A stretch of 64,000 nt of DNA from Myxococcales bacterium. Its GTDB lineage: Bacteria > Myxococcota_A > Polyangia > Polyangiales > Ga0077539. Both the position numbers and the translations under genes were made by a program. The stretch's first letter is position 1; every line of letters begins with the position of its first letter. The notes under the pieces are model-generated. The model saw only the letters and a program-made list of their open reading frames with translations. It was not told where the DNA came from and ran no database searches. Below, one piece after another: positions 1 to 8,304 of the stretch. Location: contig JAEUKI010000013.1 of assembly GCA_016793325.1 (NCBI GenBank), positions 28,273 to 92,272 on the forward strand, given 5' to 3'.

Positions 1-1059
1 TCGTGGGGCGCGTACGTCGCCGGAGCGGCGACGCTGATCGAGTTTCTCTTCGCGCCGCCGGCGATCGCGCGGGCCGTGGGCGCGTACGTGAACTTTCGAG
101 CGCCGTCGCTCAGCGTCAACGCGGTGAGCGTGGGGGCTTTTGTGCTCTTCGGCGCGATCAACGCGATGGGCGTCTCGCTCGCGGCGACGCTCGAGCTCGT
201 GATCACGCTGCTCGCGACCTTCGAGCTCGGGCTCTTCTTCGTGCTGACCGCGCCGCACGTTCAGACGAGCACGCTGTTGGCGCAGCCGTTGTTGCCCGGA
301 GGCGTGGGCGGCGTGTTCGCGTGCGTCCCGTTCGCGATCTGGTTCTACCTCGGGCTCGAGGGCGCGGCGATGAGCGCCGAAGAGGTGATCGAGCCGAAGA
401 AGACCATTCCGCGTGGGTTTTTGGCGGCGATCGCGACGTTGGTCACGTTGGCGCTCGGCGTGCTCGTGTGCACGAGCGGCGCGGTCCCGTGGCGCGAGCT
501 CGTCGCGGACGACTCGCCGTTGCCCAAGGTGCTCTCGCGTGTGCTCTCGCGCGGACACGCGATGACGCACTTGATGGTGTACCTCGGGCTCTTGGGGCTG
601 CTCGCGTCGTTTCACGGGATCGTGCTCGGGTGCTCGCGACAAGTGTTCGCGCTCGCGCGAGACGGCGTGCTCCCCGCGACGCTGGCGCGCGTACACCCGA
701 AGCGCCGCACGCCCGTCGCAGCGATCCTGCTCTCGTGCTCGATCGGCGTCGCCGCCACCCTCTCGGGAAAGACCGACGCCCTCATCACCATGAGCGTCCT
801 CGGCGCGCTCGTGCTCTACGTCACGAGCATGTTCTCCGCGTTGAAGCTGCGCAAATCCGAGCCGGATCTCGAGCGCCCCTTCGTCGCGCCGCTGCATCCT
901 GTGCTGCCCATCGTGGCGATCGCGCTCTCGTGCGTCGCGTTCGCGAGCGTCGCGTGGAGCGCGCCGTGGGTGTGCGCAGCGTTTGTCGCGGTGATGGTGG
1001 TTGGCGGTGTCGTGTTCGGCGTTGCGGCGCGGAGCAAGCGTGAGTCAAACTTGCGCTAG
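1..1059 (+). CDS. eat: Ethanolamine permease (APC superfamily), 5' end outside window
   Basis: Inner-membrane transporter of the amino acid-polyamine-organocation superfamily; the 352 visible residues resemble the ethanolamine permease branch. Characteristic segments are ATLIEFLFAPPAIA at the window edge, PFAIWFYLGLEGAAMSAEEV, the SFHGIVLGCSRQVFALARDG loop and LKLRKSEPDLERPFVAPLHP. About nine hydrophobic segments remain, so the missing N-terminus should hold the first two or three helices (family length about 450 residues). No eut genes are visible, so catabolic linkage is unknown. Its TAG stop directly abuts the ATG of the next gene in the same frame. The last 18 codons (GGVVFGVAARSKRESNLR) probably replaced an original tail that now lies at 3154-3249. 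Family call is firm; substrate is inferred. Confidence 0.85.
   Translation, partial: SWGAYVAGAATLIEFLFAPPAIARAVGAYVNFRAPSLSVNAVSVGAFVLFGAINAMGVSLAATLELVITLLATFELGLFFVLTAPHVQTSTLLAQPLLPGGVGGVFACVPFAIWFYLGLEGAAMSAEEVIEPKKTIPRGFLAAIATLVTLALGVLVCTSGAVPWRELVADDSPLPKVLSRVLSRGHAMTHLMVYLGLLGLLASFHGIVLGCSRQVFALARDGVLPATLARVHPKRRTPVAAILLSCSIGVAATLSGKTDALITMSVLGALVLYVTSMFSALKLRKSEPDLERPFVAPLHPVLPIVAIALSCVAFASVAWSAPWVCAAFVAVMVVGGVVFGVAARSKRESNLR
976..1001 (+). repeat. Left copy of 26-bp direct repeat flanking the PtuAB-like cassette
   Basis: Positions 976-1001 match 3157-3182 at 24 of 26 bases, with the 17 bases GTCGCGGTGATGGTGGT identical (985-1001 and 3166-3182). Both copies are read in the same phase as the permease residues AAFVAVMVV. 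The copies are 2,181 bp apart and bracket the ATPase and HNH genes. Confidence 0.75.
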
Positions 1060-2382
1060 ATGCTCTACGACTTCGAGTTCGAGGAGACCGACGCGAAGCT
1101 CGACTTCGCGATCAAGCTCGACGAGGGCAAGCGCTTCTATTGTTTCATCGGCGAGAACGGCGTCGGCAAGACGAACCTCCTGCAGAACATGGCGCGGGTG
1201 CTCCTGGCGTCGCACTCGATGTTTCTGGGCAGAAAGCAGGAGGGGGTGAGGTTCTGTGAATTCTTGCTCTTCCCGGAGATACAGCAGGCGCTCCTCAATA
1301 AGTCAATTCCGTTTCCGTGGGGAGTTCGCTCAAACCGGAAGGACGTGAAACAGCGCTCGCAGTACTACTGGAACGTTCTTGAATTCGAGGCACTCAAGAA
1401 CGGGCTTCGCCTGCCCTTCTTGCCGGTGCTCGATCGGCCTATCGTGATGGTGGGTGCGCGCGAGCGCGGACACACGTCGAATCTTCCCGAGGAGAGTGTT
1501 CGTTTCTTGCTCAGCGCTCGCTCGGTATTCAATTCGACGTTTGATCGCACGTTCGCTGCGGTTGAAGGAACGCCTCGCCCCCTCGAATCCGTAGCAAGCT
1601 GGGTAACCTCTCGATTGTTAGTGAACCCTATGTTCGCAGTCGGGTCAGGGCGTCGCGAGGCAGAGGTCATTGCACTCTGTAAATCGCTTCAACAACTCGA
1701 CTCTGCTCGTTTCTCTCGCCTCGTGATGCGGGTCGATCAGCAGATCCGTCTCGCAATCGCATATGAAGGCGGCCAGCTCTGGTTCAACAACATCCCGATC
1801 GACAAGCTCGCGACTGGCTACATCGCTGCCGTGAAAATCCTGCAGGAGATCATCGCTGCTTTCGCGGCGTGGGGCGCGTTGATCGGCCACGCTGACCCTC
1901 TCACGCTCGATGGCATCGTGTTTATCGACGAGCTCGACGCTCACCTCCACCCGAAGTGGCAGGCGAAGATGGTCTCGCTGCTGAAGGGGACGTTTCCCAA
2001 CGCGACGTTCGTGACAGCGACGCACTCGCCGACGATCATCTCGCAGACCGAAGAGGGCGAGGCGTACGAGCTTGTTCGCGACGGAAACAAAGTCACGTCT
2101 CGTCGCCTCGGGAGTCCGCGTGACTGGTATCTGAGCGACCTCTACGCGACGGCGTTTCACCTCGATCTCCCACAACCCGGCACGGCCGAGCCTGACGCGG
2201 ACTCGGTTGTCTCGTTGCTGACTGAGTTCAGCAAGATCGTGCAGGAGTATCTCGCTGCAGGAAAGTCGGACGCGAAGCTGCGCGACGACGCTCGCTCCCT
2301 CTACGAGCAAGCGAAGGACAAGCTCCCGGACACCGACCCGCGGAGAAAGCATCTCGAGGTCCTTCGGGGGATGCTCGGGTGA
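1060..2382 (+). CDS. AAA/ABC-type ATPase of a Septu-like (PtuA-like) defence pair
   Basis: 440-residue SMC/ABC-like ATPase. Walker A is GENGVGKTNLL near residues 31-41. Walker B is GIVFIDELDAHLHPKWQ with the catalytic acidic pair, followed by the switch histidine in TATHSPTII. The signature region is a degenerate KLATGYIAAVKIL, common in OLD/PtuA-type defence ATPases. In the Septu family such an ATPase assembles with an HNH nuclease, and the next gene is exactly that, overlapping by 4 bp (GTGA). The ATG is the first possible codon because the permease TAG lies immediately upstream in frame. No Shine-Dalgarno is obvious, so expression may depend on coupling to the permease. An orphan AAA-HNH pair or a retron effector without its retron are alternatives; I see no reverse transcriptase or msr nearby. 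Confidence 0.72.
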   Translation: MLYDFEFEETDAKLDFAIKLDEGKRFYCFIGENGVGKTNLLQNMARVLLASHSMFLGRKQEGVRFCEFLLFPEIQQALLNKSIPFPWGVRSNRKDVKQRSQYYWNVLEFEALKNGLRLPFLPVLDRPIVMVGARERGHTSNLPEESVRFLLSARSVFNSTFDRTFAAVEGTPRPLESVASWVTSRLLVNPMFAVGSGRREAEVIALCKSLQQLDSARFSRLVMRVDQQIRLAIAYEGGQLWFNNIPIDKLATGYIAAVKILQEIIAAFAAWGALIGHADPLTLDGIVFIDELDAHLHPKWQAKMVSLLKGTFPNATFVTATHSPTIISQTEEGEAYELVRDGNKVTSRRLGSPRDWYLSDLYATAFHLDLPQPGTAEPDADSVVSLLTEFSKIVQEYLAAGKSDAKLRDDARSLYEQAKDKLPDTDPRRKHLEVLRGMLG

Positions 2383-3128
2383 GGCACTTGAAAAGAGGGG
2401 ACCCACCGGCGTCGCTCGCCGATGGTGACGGGACAGAACCAGCGCCTCGCGTTGCTTGGTACGACAAGCTCTACAAAGAAGACGGCAAGATCAACGACCG
2501 GTGGAACACGCACGAGAAGGATCGCGTGACCGGCACGACGCCGATTCGCAGCGCGCTCAGCAGCCTGAGCGACGGTCTGTGCGCGTACTGTGGTGTACGG
2601 TTGCCGAGCGGGTGGCACGTCGAACACTGGCTCCCGAGCGACAAGTTTCCTCGCCTCGCGTACTACTGGCCCAATCTTCTTCCCGCGTGCGCGGGATGTA
2701 ATCTGAAGAAGAAAGCGATCGCCCCACCCGTAACGCCGAAGCCGCTCATCGATCCAGCGCTCGTCGCGAAGGATGATGAGGCTCCCTACAACAAGGTGTC
2801 GTTTCTCGAGGCTCGCATCGATCGAATCATCGACCCGTCTCACGATGACCCGATGGCGCATATCGAATTCGAGTGCGCTGCGATGATCTTTGTCGCGCGC
2901 GCCGGTTCAGCGATGGGCGCGCTCACGATCAAGAAGCTCCGACTGTTGCAAGAGCGTGACGTGGCCAACGATGTCGCGCGCATCTCTGAAGCCGTACGGC
3001 TCGCGATCTCGAAAGGGCTCGCGGATGACGCCGTCGTAGCCCTCGTGTCGTTGACCGCGGCGTATCCGACGTTGGTCGAGGAGTTTTGCGGCTTCTGGCG
3101 CTCGTTCTCGCTCCGTGCGCGAATGTGA
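2379..3128 (+). CDS. HNH nuclease, PtuB-like partner
   Basis: 249-residue protein starting at GTG, whose last two bases plus the next A form the ATPase stop, so the genes are translationally coupled. The HNH core is CAYC at about residues 68-71, HVEHWLPS (catalytic HxEH-type strand), then NLLPACAGCNLKKK with the second Cys pair and the N/K-rich alpha helix, giving a treble-clef zinc site. The C-terminal half is helical and carries no motif I recognise. It is the presumed effector that cleaves nucleic acid when released or activated by the ATPase. Size and order (ATPase then HNH) fit Septu type I. The nuclease call is strong; the system name is inferred from context. Confidence 0.72.
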   Translation: MRHLKRGDPPASLADGDGTEPAPRVAWYDKLYKEDGKINDRWNTHEKDRVTGTTPIRSALSSLSDGLCAYCGVRLPSGWHVEHWLPSDKFPRLAYYWPNLLPACAGCNLKKKAIAPPVTPKPLIDPALVAKDDEAPYNKVSFLEARIDRIIDPSHDDPMAHIEFECAAMIFVARAGSAMGALTIKKLRLLQERDVANDVARISEAVRLAISKGLADDAVVALVSLTAAYPTLVEEFCGFWRSFSLRARM

Positions 3129-3153
3129 CGCACGTCGCAGTGCGAACAGCCCC

Positions 3154-3249
3154 TCAGCCGCGTTCGTCGCGGTGATGGTGGTGGTGATCGCTGGCGCGTG
3201 GGCGCACGGGCGACGGGGTCTTCGCCGAGACGCGTCCGCTCTGCGATGA
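3154..3249 (+). pseudogene. Detached 3' end of an ethanolamine permease gene
   Basis: This short reading frame encodes SAAFVAVMVVVIAGAWAHGR followed by RGLRRDASALR and a TGA, with no start codon of its own. It begins with the AAFVAVMVV stretch found near the end of the permease at 976-1002 and continues as a plausible last membrane helix plus basic cytoplasmic tail. I read it as the original 3' end of the permease gene, displaced when the ATPase/HNH cassette entered. The alternative is the remnant of a second, tandem permease gene. It ends 9 bp before the next gene, which fits an ancestral permease-DUF255 junction. Confidence 0.65.
3157..3182 (+). repeat. Right copy of 26-bp direct repeat
   Basis: Partner of 976-1001 (24/26 identical). 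It marks the downstream boundary of the inserted cassette and lies at the start of the detached permease tail. Confidence 0.75.
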
Positions 3250-3258
3250 TCGCCCTCG

Positions 3259-5421
3259 ATGCACGACTCTACGCTGCGCGCGCAGCTCACCGCGGCGCTC
3301 GCCGCGAAGGGCCCCGAGTACCTCCCTCGCACGAGACACAAGCTCGCGGACGGGAGCCCGCGCTACACGAATCGGTTGATCCTCGCGTCGAGCCCGTACC
3401 TCGCGCAGCACGCGCACAACCCCGTGGACTGGTGGCCGTGGTGCGACGAGGCGTTTTCGACTGCAGAAACACAGTCCAAGCCAGTCCTCCTCTCCGTGGG
3501 CTACTCGACCTGTCACTGGTGCCACGTGATGGAAGAAGAGAGCTTCGAGGACGAAGAGATCGCGCGCTTCGTCAACGAGCGCTTCGTGTGCGTCAAGGTC
3601 GACCGCGAAGAGCGCCCCGACGTCGACGCTGTGTACATGTCGTTCATCCAGGGAATGACCGGCCGCGGCGGCTGGCCGATGACCGTGTTTCTCACGCCCT
3701 CGCGACAGCCCTTTTATGGCGCGACGTATCTTCCCCCGCGCGCTGGGGCGCGGGGCGCGAGGCAAGGGCTGCTCGAGGTCCTTCGGATCATTGACGAGCG
3801 CTACCGCGGAGACCCGCGCGCCATCCTCGCGCAATCCGAGCTGTACTCGAACGAGCTCCGCACGCTCTCTCGCCCTGCTCCAGCGGGAGACCTCGCGCCC
3901 GCTTCGACGATCGACGCGGCGGTCGCGCAGGCGCGCGCGAGCTTCGATCCGACGCACGGAGGACGACGGGGAATCCCCAAGTTTCCCTCGGCTTTTCCGC
4001 TGCGATTGTTGTGTCGCTACGGAGTTCGAAGCGGGGACGAGCGCGCCCTCTCGATGGTCTCGCACACGCTCGAGCGCATGGCCGATGGAGGCATGTTCGA
4101 TCACTTGTCCGGCGGGTTTCATCGGTACTCGACCGACCATCAGTGGCTCGTCCCGCACTTCGAGAAGATGCTCTACGACAACGCGGCGCTCGCGCTCGCG
4201 TACCTCGAAGGCTCGCAGGCCCTGGCGAATCCGCGCTTCGCGGACACGACGCGCTCGGTGCTCGACTACGTGCTCGCCGAGATGACCGCGCCGGACGGGA
4301 CGTTCTACGCGGCGACGGACGCCGACAGCGCCACGCCCGCGGGGGTCATGGAGGAGGGGGCCTTCTTCACGTGGACGACACACGAAATCGAGTCTGCGCT
4401 CGGCGTCGATGATGCGCCGGACGCGATCGCCTATTGGGGCGTGAGCGAGACGGGCCACCTCGACGGTCGCTCGGTGCTCCATCGTCCGCGCGGCGCACCC
4501 GCGCTCGATCCAGCGCGGGTCGAGTCGCTTCGCGCGCGACTGCGGGAGGCGCGCGCCAAACGCCCCGCGCCCCTCCGCGACGACAAGGCCATCATCGGGT
4601 GGAACGCCCTCACCGTCACCGCGCTCGCCCGCGCCGCCATCGTCCTCGGTGACGCGCGCTACGCCGACGCGGCGGTCCGTTGCTGCGAGACGATCCTCCG
4701 CGTGCGCGACGAGCGAGGCTCGCTCCCTCACGTGATCGTCCGCGGCCAGGGCGAGGGGCTCGCGTACGGAGACGACCGCGTGTTCTTGAGCCAAGCGCTG
4801 CTCGATGTGTTCGAGCTCACGGGGCACGCTCGATGGCTCGACGAGGCGCGCGCCACGATGAACGACCTCGCGCGCGAGCACGGCGATCCAGAGAACGGCG
4901 GCTATTTTCTCAGCGCTACGTCGCACGAGGCGCTGCTCTTTCGAGAGAAGCCGGACTACGACGGCGCTGTTCCGTCGCTCAACTCGGTGGCGGCGCTCGT
5001 GTGGTCGCGGCTCGCGACGGTGTGCGACGACGAGCTCGCGCGAGGCCATGCAGAGCGCACGATGCGAGCTTTTTCGGCGCTCGTAGCGAGGCGGCCGCTC
5101 GCGATGGACCACTTGCTCCTCGCGCTCGACTGGCACACGCGCGGCGCGCGCGAGGTCGTGATCGTCGTGCGCGAGGGCGGAGCGCTCAGCGGTGACGCGC
5201 GACCGTTTCTCGCGGCGCTCGAGCGATCGCTCGTCCCAAGCGTCGCGCTCGTGGTCGCGACCGAAGCGGCCCTCGCGGGAGCGCTCGGCGAGAGAGTCCC
5301 ATTCGCGCGGGGCAAAACGCTGGTCGAAGGGCGACCGACGGCCTACGTGTGCGAGCGAGGGCTCTGCCAGCGGCCGACCACGGACCCCGAAGAGTTTGCC
5401 GCGCAGCTGCGCGCGTCGTGA
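3259..5421 (+). CDS. Thioredoxin-fold DUF255 protein (YyaL/SPATA20 family)
   Basis: 720 residues, the usual family length. The N-terminal thioredoxin-like domain carries the hallmark [20 protein letters not shown] at residues 81-100, with Cys85 and Cys88 in CHWC and Glu pairs following. The rest is an (alpha/alpha)6-barrel-like region containing the conserved [17 protein letters not shown] and [12 protein letters not shown] blocks. No signal peptide, so cytoplasmic. The biochemical role of the family is not settled; some members are annotated as cellobiose-2-epimerase-like or redox proteins. The ATG at 3259 is supported by the standard N-terminus leading into [21 protein letters not shown]. 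It lies 9 bp after the detached permease tail, suggesting an ancestral two-gene unit. Confidence 0.88.
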   Translation: MHDSTLRAQLTAALAAKGPEYLPRTRHKLADGSPRYTNRLILASSPYLAQHAHNPVDWWPWCDEAFSTAETQSKPVLLSVGYSTCHWCHVMEEESFEDEEIARFVNERFVCVKVDREERPDVDAVYMSFIQGMTGRGGWPMTVFLTPSRQPFYGATYLPPRAGARGARQGLLEVLRIIDERYRGDPRAILAQSELYSNELRTLSRPAPAGDLAPASTIDAAVAQARASFDPTHGGRRGIPKFPSAFPLRLLCRYGVRSGDERALSMVSHTLERMADGGMFDHLSGGFHRYSTDHQWLVPHFEKMLYDNAALALAYLEGSQALANPRFADTTRSVLDYVLAEMTAPDGTFYAATDADSATPAGVMEEGAFFTWTTHEIESALGVDDAPDAIAYWGVSETGHLDGRSVLHRPRGAPALDPARVESLRARLREARAKRPAPLRDDKAIIGWNALTVTALARAAIVLGDARYADAAVRCCETILRVRDERGSLPHVIVRGQGEGLAYGDDRVFLSQALLDVFELTGHARWLDEARATMNDLAREHGDPENGGYFLSATSHEALLFREKPDYDGAVPSLNSVAALVWSRLATVCDDELARGHAERTMRAFSALVARRPLAMDHLLLALDWHTRGAREVVIVVREGGALSGDARPFLAALERSLVPSVALVVATEAALAGALGERVPFARGKTLVEGRPTAYVCERGLCQRPTTDPEEFAAQLRAS

Positions 5422-5433
5422 CAGCCTCGCGGG

Positions 5434-5787
5434 TCACACCGTGAACAGCGCCTTGCTCGCGAGCGCGTCGCGCACGTCGTCGCGCAATTTCGTGAGCTCG
5501 GTGAGCTTCGTCTCGATCTCGGCGAGCTTTCGGTGAAGGCGCTCGCGCATCCGCTCGCTCGACAGTTGTTTGGCGTCGAGGAGCTTGCCGAGCTCGCGGA
5601 TCTCGTCGAGCGAGAACCCGAGGTCCTTCGCTCGCTTGCAGAGCCGCAAGCACGCCACGGTGGACGCGTGGTAGTCGCGGTATCCGTTGCGACGGCGCGT
5701 GGGGCGCGCCACGATCCCGAGCTTCTCGTAGTAGCGGATCGTGTCGATCGAGAAGCCCGTCTGCTCGGACAGTTCGTGGATCAGCAT
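5434..5787 (-). CDS. MerR-family transcriptional regulator
   Basis: 117 residues from MLIHELSEQTGF. The winged helix-turn-helix (IHELSEQTGFSIDTIRYYEKLGI, residues 3-25) is followed by the wing NGYRDYHAS, the KRAKDLGFSLDEI block and a dimerisation coiled coil. There is no C-terminal cysteine pair, so it is probably not a metal sensor; it resembles small MerR proteins that act at stretched promoters. I prefer the ATG at 5787 because the upstream in-frame ATG at 5829 would place coding sequence across the operator. The gene is divergent from the hydrolase at 5828 and the two share one operator. Likely ligand unknown. Confidence 0.85.
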   Translation of the reverse strand: MLIHELSEQTGFSIDTIRYYEKLGIVARPTRRRNGYRDYHASTVACLRLCKRAKDLGFSLDEIRELGKLLDAKQLSSERMRERLHRKLAEIETKLTELTKLRDDVRDALASKALFTV

Positions 5788-5788
5788 C

Positions 5789-5820
5789 TTGACCCTGGAG
5801 TGTGCTCCAGGGTTCAGGAT
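5789..5820 (+). promoter_or_regulatory. MerR-type operator within the hydrolase promoter
   Basis: A perfect 9-bp inverted repeat, ACCCTGGAG-4nt-CTCCAGGGT (5792-5813), begins inside a -35-like TTGACC (5789-5794). It is followed by a weak -10 (CAGGAT, 5815-5820) after a 20-bp spacer. An over-long spacer filled by a dyad is the classical MerR arrangement, in which the regulator untwists the DNA. The operator ends 5 bp from the regulator's own start codon, implying autoregulation. The predicted start of transcription is close to the ATG at 5828, so the hydrolase mRNA may be leaderless. Confidence 0.75.
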
Positions 5821-5827
5821 CGACGCC

Positions 5828-6700
5828 ATGGATCCCTCGCTCGCTCAGTGGAAATCTCTCGGACACACGTTTTCATACCGAGGACGCTCGGTCTTCTACC
5901 GCCGCGAAGGCCGCGGCCCCACGGTCGTCGCGCTGCACGGATACCCGTTGTCGTCCTGGGACTTCTCGCGCGTGTGGGCGACGCTCACCGAGGCGCACGA
6001 CGTGATCGCGCCGGACATGGTGGGCTTCGGGTTCTCGGACAAGCCGCGCGACGGCGAGTACTCGCTCGCGATGATGGCGGACACCGTCGAGGCCCTCGCG
6101 GCCTCGCTCGACGTCACGAGCGCGCACCTCGTCGCCTTCGACCTGGGAACGGCGGTCGCGCAAGAGCTCCTCGCCCGCTTCGAAGAGGGGCGCGCGAAGG
6201 TGCGCCTTCGCTCGGTGTGTTTTCTCAACGGGAGCTTGTTTCCCGAGGTGTATCGACCGCGGTGGATCCAGAAGGTGCTCGTGTCTCCGCTCGGGCCGTG
6301 GGTGGGTCCGAGGCTCCCGCGCGGGCTCGTGCAGAAGGCGCTGGTCTCGACGTTCGGTCCGCACACGAAACCAAGCCCCGAGGACCTCGAGCGCTTCTCG
6401 CAGCTCATCGAAGCGGGCGAGGGACTGTCGGTTACTCACAAGCTCAACAAGCTCGTCTTCGATCGCCGCACGCACAGGGACCGCTGGGTGTCCGCGATGC
6501 AGAGCACCCGCGTCGCGATGCGGCTCGTCAACGGACCGGCGGACCCCAACTCCGGCGCGCACATGATGCAGCGCTATCGCGAGCTCGTCCCGTCGCCCGA
6601 CATTGTCTCTGTGGGCGACGCGATCGGGCACTGGCCGCTCTTGGAGGCCCCTGACGCGTCCGCGCGCGCGATCCTCGAGCACTGGGCTCGCGCGGCGTGA
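5828..6700 (+). CDS. Alpha/beta-hydrolase, MEST/haloalkane-dehalogenase/epoxide-hydrolase type
   Basis: 290 residues. The oxyanion motif HGYP is at 37-40. The nucleophile elbow reads AFDLGTAVAQELL with Asp105 in the nucleophile position, as in dehalogenases, epoxide hydrolases and MEST homologues rather than Ser esterases. The acid is probably Asp239 in NGPADP and the base His268 in GHWPLLEAP. No signal peptide, so cytoplasmic. Regulated by the divergent MerR protein through the shared operator; substrate unknown but plausibly an epoxide, halide or lipid-derived compound that induces the system. It converges with the OmpA-family gene, with 6 bp between the stops. Confidence 0.8.
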   Translation: MDPSLAQWKSLGHTFSYRGRSVFYRREGRGPTVVALHGYPLSSWDFSRVWATLTEAHDVIAPDMVGFGFSDKPRDGEYSLAMMADTVEALAASLDVTSAHLVAFDLGTAVAQELLARFEEGRAKVRLRSVCFLNGSLFPEVYRPRWIQKVLVSPLGPWVGPRLPRGLVQKALVSTFGPHTKPSPEDLERFSQLIEAGEGLSVTHKLNKLVFDRRTHRDRWVSAMQSTRVAMRLVNGPADPNSGAHMMQRYRELVPSPDIVSVGDAIGHWPLLEAPDASARAILEHWARAA

Positions 6701-6706
6701 GCACGC

Positions 6707-7297
6707 TCACTGCGCGGCGGTCGGCGCGGGATCGGTGATCGTGAACTCGACGCGTCGATTGCGCTCGTGGCACGCGTCGGTGTCCTCGCTGCACACAGGG
6801 CGCGTGTGCCCGAAGCCCGCGGACTCGATGGTGATCGACGCGAACCCGTGGTTGCGGAGGTAGTTCGCGACCGCCGCGGCGCGACGCTCGGACAGGCTCT
6901 GGTTGTCCGCCTCGCTGCCGCGCTGGTCGGCGTGGCCTTCGACGCGGAGGCGTCGAATTTGTGTGTTCTCTCGGAGGAGCGCGACGAGGTCGTTGAGGAC
7001 CGAGGACGACTCGTTCTCGCGGATCACGTCGCTGTTGGTCTCGAACTGAATCTGGTGGTTCAGCGTGATGTGACCGTTGGCGAGGACCGCTTCGGTGTGC
7101 GTCGTCGGCGCGGCGCTCGTCGTCGGAGCGGCCGGAGTTGTCTCGGGGGCCGGCGTTGTCGCTCCGCCCGAGCTCGACGGGGGGGTTGTGTTCGCGGGGC
7201 GCGGAGTCTCACCGCAGGCCATCGCGAAGAGGACGAGGACGGGGGCGCACGAGCGAAGGTTGCTCGCGAGCGTTGTCTTGGAGTGTGTTCGACGCAT
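6707..7297 (-). CDS. OmpA-family peptidoglycan-binding lipoprotein (Pal-like)
   Basis: 196 residues. Lipoprotein signal peptide ending FAMAC, with Cys28 as the lipidated residue, then a Thr/Pro/Ala linker to about 70. The OmpA C-terminal domain follows (80-187), with peptidoglycan-contact Asp124 and Arg139 in VEGHADQRGSEADNQSLSERR. An inserted VCSEDTDACHER loop contains two Cys that could form a disulfide. Likely outer-membrane anchored and bound to the cell wall. ATG at 7297 chosen because it starts the signal peptide. No tol genes are nearby, so it is not necessarily the canonical Pal. Confidence 0.88.
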   Translation of the reverse strand: MRRTHSKTTLASNLRSCAPVLVLFAMACGETPRPANTTPPSSSGGATTPAPETTPAAPTTSAAPTTHTEAVLANGHITLNHQIQFETNSDVIRENESSSVLNDLVALLRENTQIRRLRVEGHADQRGSEADNQSLSERRAAAVANYLRNHGFASITIESAGFGHTRPVCSEDTDACHERNRRVEFTITDPAPTAAQ

Positions 7298-7439
7298 CGC
7301 GCCCGTATACCAGCGCGAAGCGAGGCGGGTCCTCGTGTGTTCGTTCTCTTCTTTGGTCGTTGAGCGAAGGTCTTGCCGAAGTGGCGCGTCGACGCGAGGA
7401 AGACTCGCGCAAAACTCAGTCTTCGGATATGATTGTCCC

Positions 7440-8204
7440 GTGTTTGGCCGCAGTGTTCTCCGCGTGAATCTCGTCGCGGCGTGCGCGCTCGCGACGAGCG
7501 TCGCGGCCGCGTGCGCTCCGAGCGTGGGCCCTCCCGACGCTGCGCCGATGGAGAGCGCGGCGACGCGCGCGCTCGCTCCGTGTCGCGCGATCGTCGCGAG
7601 CGAAGCGGACCTCGCGACGATCGCGTCGGTGACGGCGCACATCAATCGATTGCCGCAGCCCGCGACGGTCCCGTGCTTGATGGCGAGCTTGCCGCGGCCG
7701 TTCAGCGTCGTCGCCACCACGAGCGTCTCGAGCGCGCAGCCCGCGTTCGGAACGCGATCGCCGAGGCTCTTTCTGTTCTTTCGTCGCGTGACGCTCTCGG
7801 TCGTCGCCGAGGGGATGGGCGCTCCGCTCGTCGAGTTCGCCGAGTACTCGGACGCGTTCGGCCGGCACAACAGCCTGAAGGGAGAGGTCGAGCTGCCCTC
7901 GCGCGGGCCGCTCGCCGCGGACGCTGCGTTCGCGCGCGTTCGCTACGGAAGCGGAACGTCCTGCGGCTTCTGTCACCGCAACGAGCGATCGACCCCCGAA
8001 GCGAACAGCGGCTTCGTCTCGGGCGCGCTCCGACCGACGATCGACAGCGTTGTGAGTATGGAATATCTACGCTCTCTGCCTTCGAGCGCGTGTTCGTCGA
8101 GCGAAGACGCGAGCGCGCGGTGCCAGTTCTGGCACGCGTTGTTCGACTACGGGGACGTGACGCAGGGCGCCTTCGATCCCGAGATCGAAACGTTGTTCCG
8201 TTGA
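7440..8204 (+). CDS. Lipoprotein with a single CXXCH haem-like motif
   Basis: 254 residues from GTG 7440 (GTG 7464 is an alternative that leaves a shorter n-region). The signal peptide ends SVAAAC, giving a lipidated Cys at about residue 25. A single C-GF-C-H motif is at about 175-179 in GSGTSCGFCHRNE, which would bind one c-type haem if exported; no other cytochrome features are obvious. Several paired Cys near the C-terminus (SACSSSEDASARCQFW) may form disulfides. No family recognised. It is divergent from the OmpA-family gene, with a 142-bp spacer in which I see no clear promoter. Confidence 0.6.
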   Translation: MFGRSVLRVNLVAACALATSVAAACAPSVGPPDAAPMESAATRALAPCRAIVASEADLATIASVTAHINRLPQPATVPCLMASLPRPFSVVATTSVSSAQPAFGTRSPRLFLFFRRVTLSVVAEGMGAPLVEFAEYSDAFGRHNSLKGEVELPSRGPLAADAAFARVRYGSGTSCGFCHRNERSTPEANSGFVSGALRPTIDSVVSMEYLRSLPSSACSSSEDASARCQFWHALFDYGDVTQGAFDPEIETLFR

Positions 8205-8304
8205 CTGTCGCCGTGCGACCCTTCGGTGAATTCACTGATCGGAAAAACGCGGACAACGGGGCGAAACACCGTCGCTGTCCCATCGCTCTACGAAGGCAAC
8301 AGTC

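Noticed and set aside
1060..3128. Retron with a PtuAB-like effector
   Set aside because: No reverse transcriptase or msr/msd-like structure found on either side.
3154..5136. 660-codon open frame on the minus strand opposite the DUF255 gene
   Set aside because: Arg/His-rich shadow caused by GC-biased third positions; no domain character, while the plus strand encodes an intact known family.
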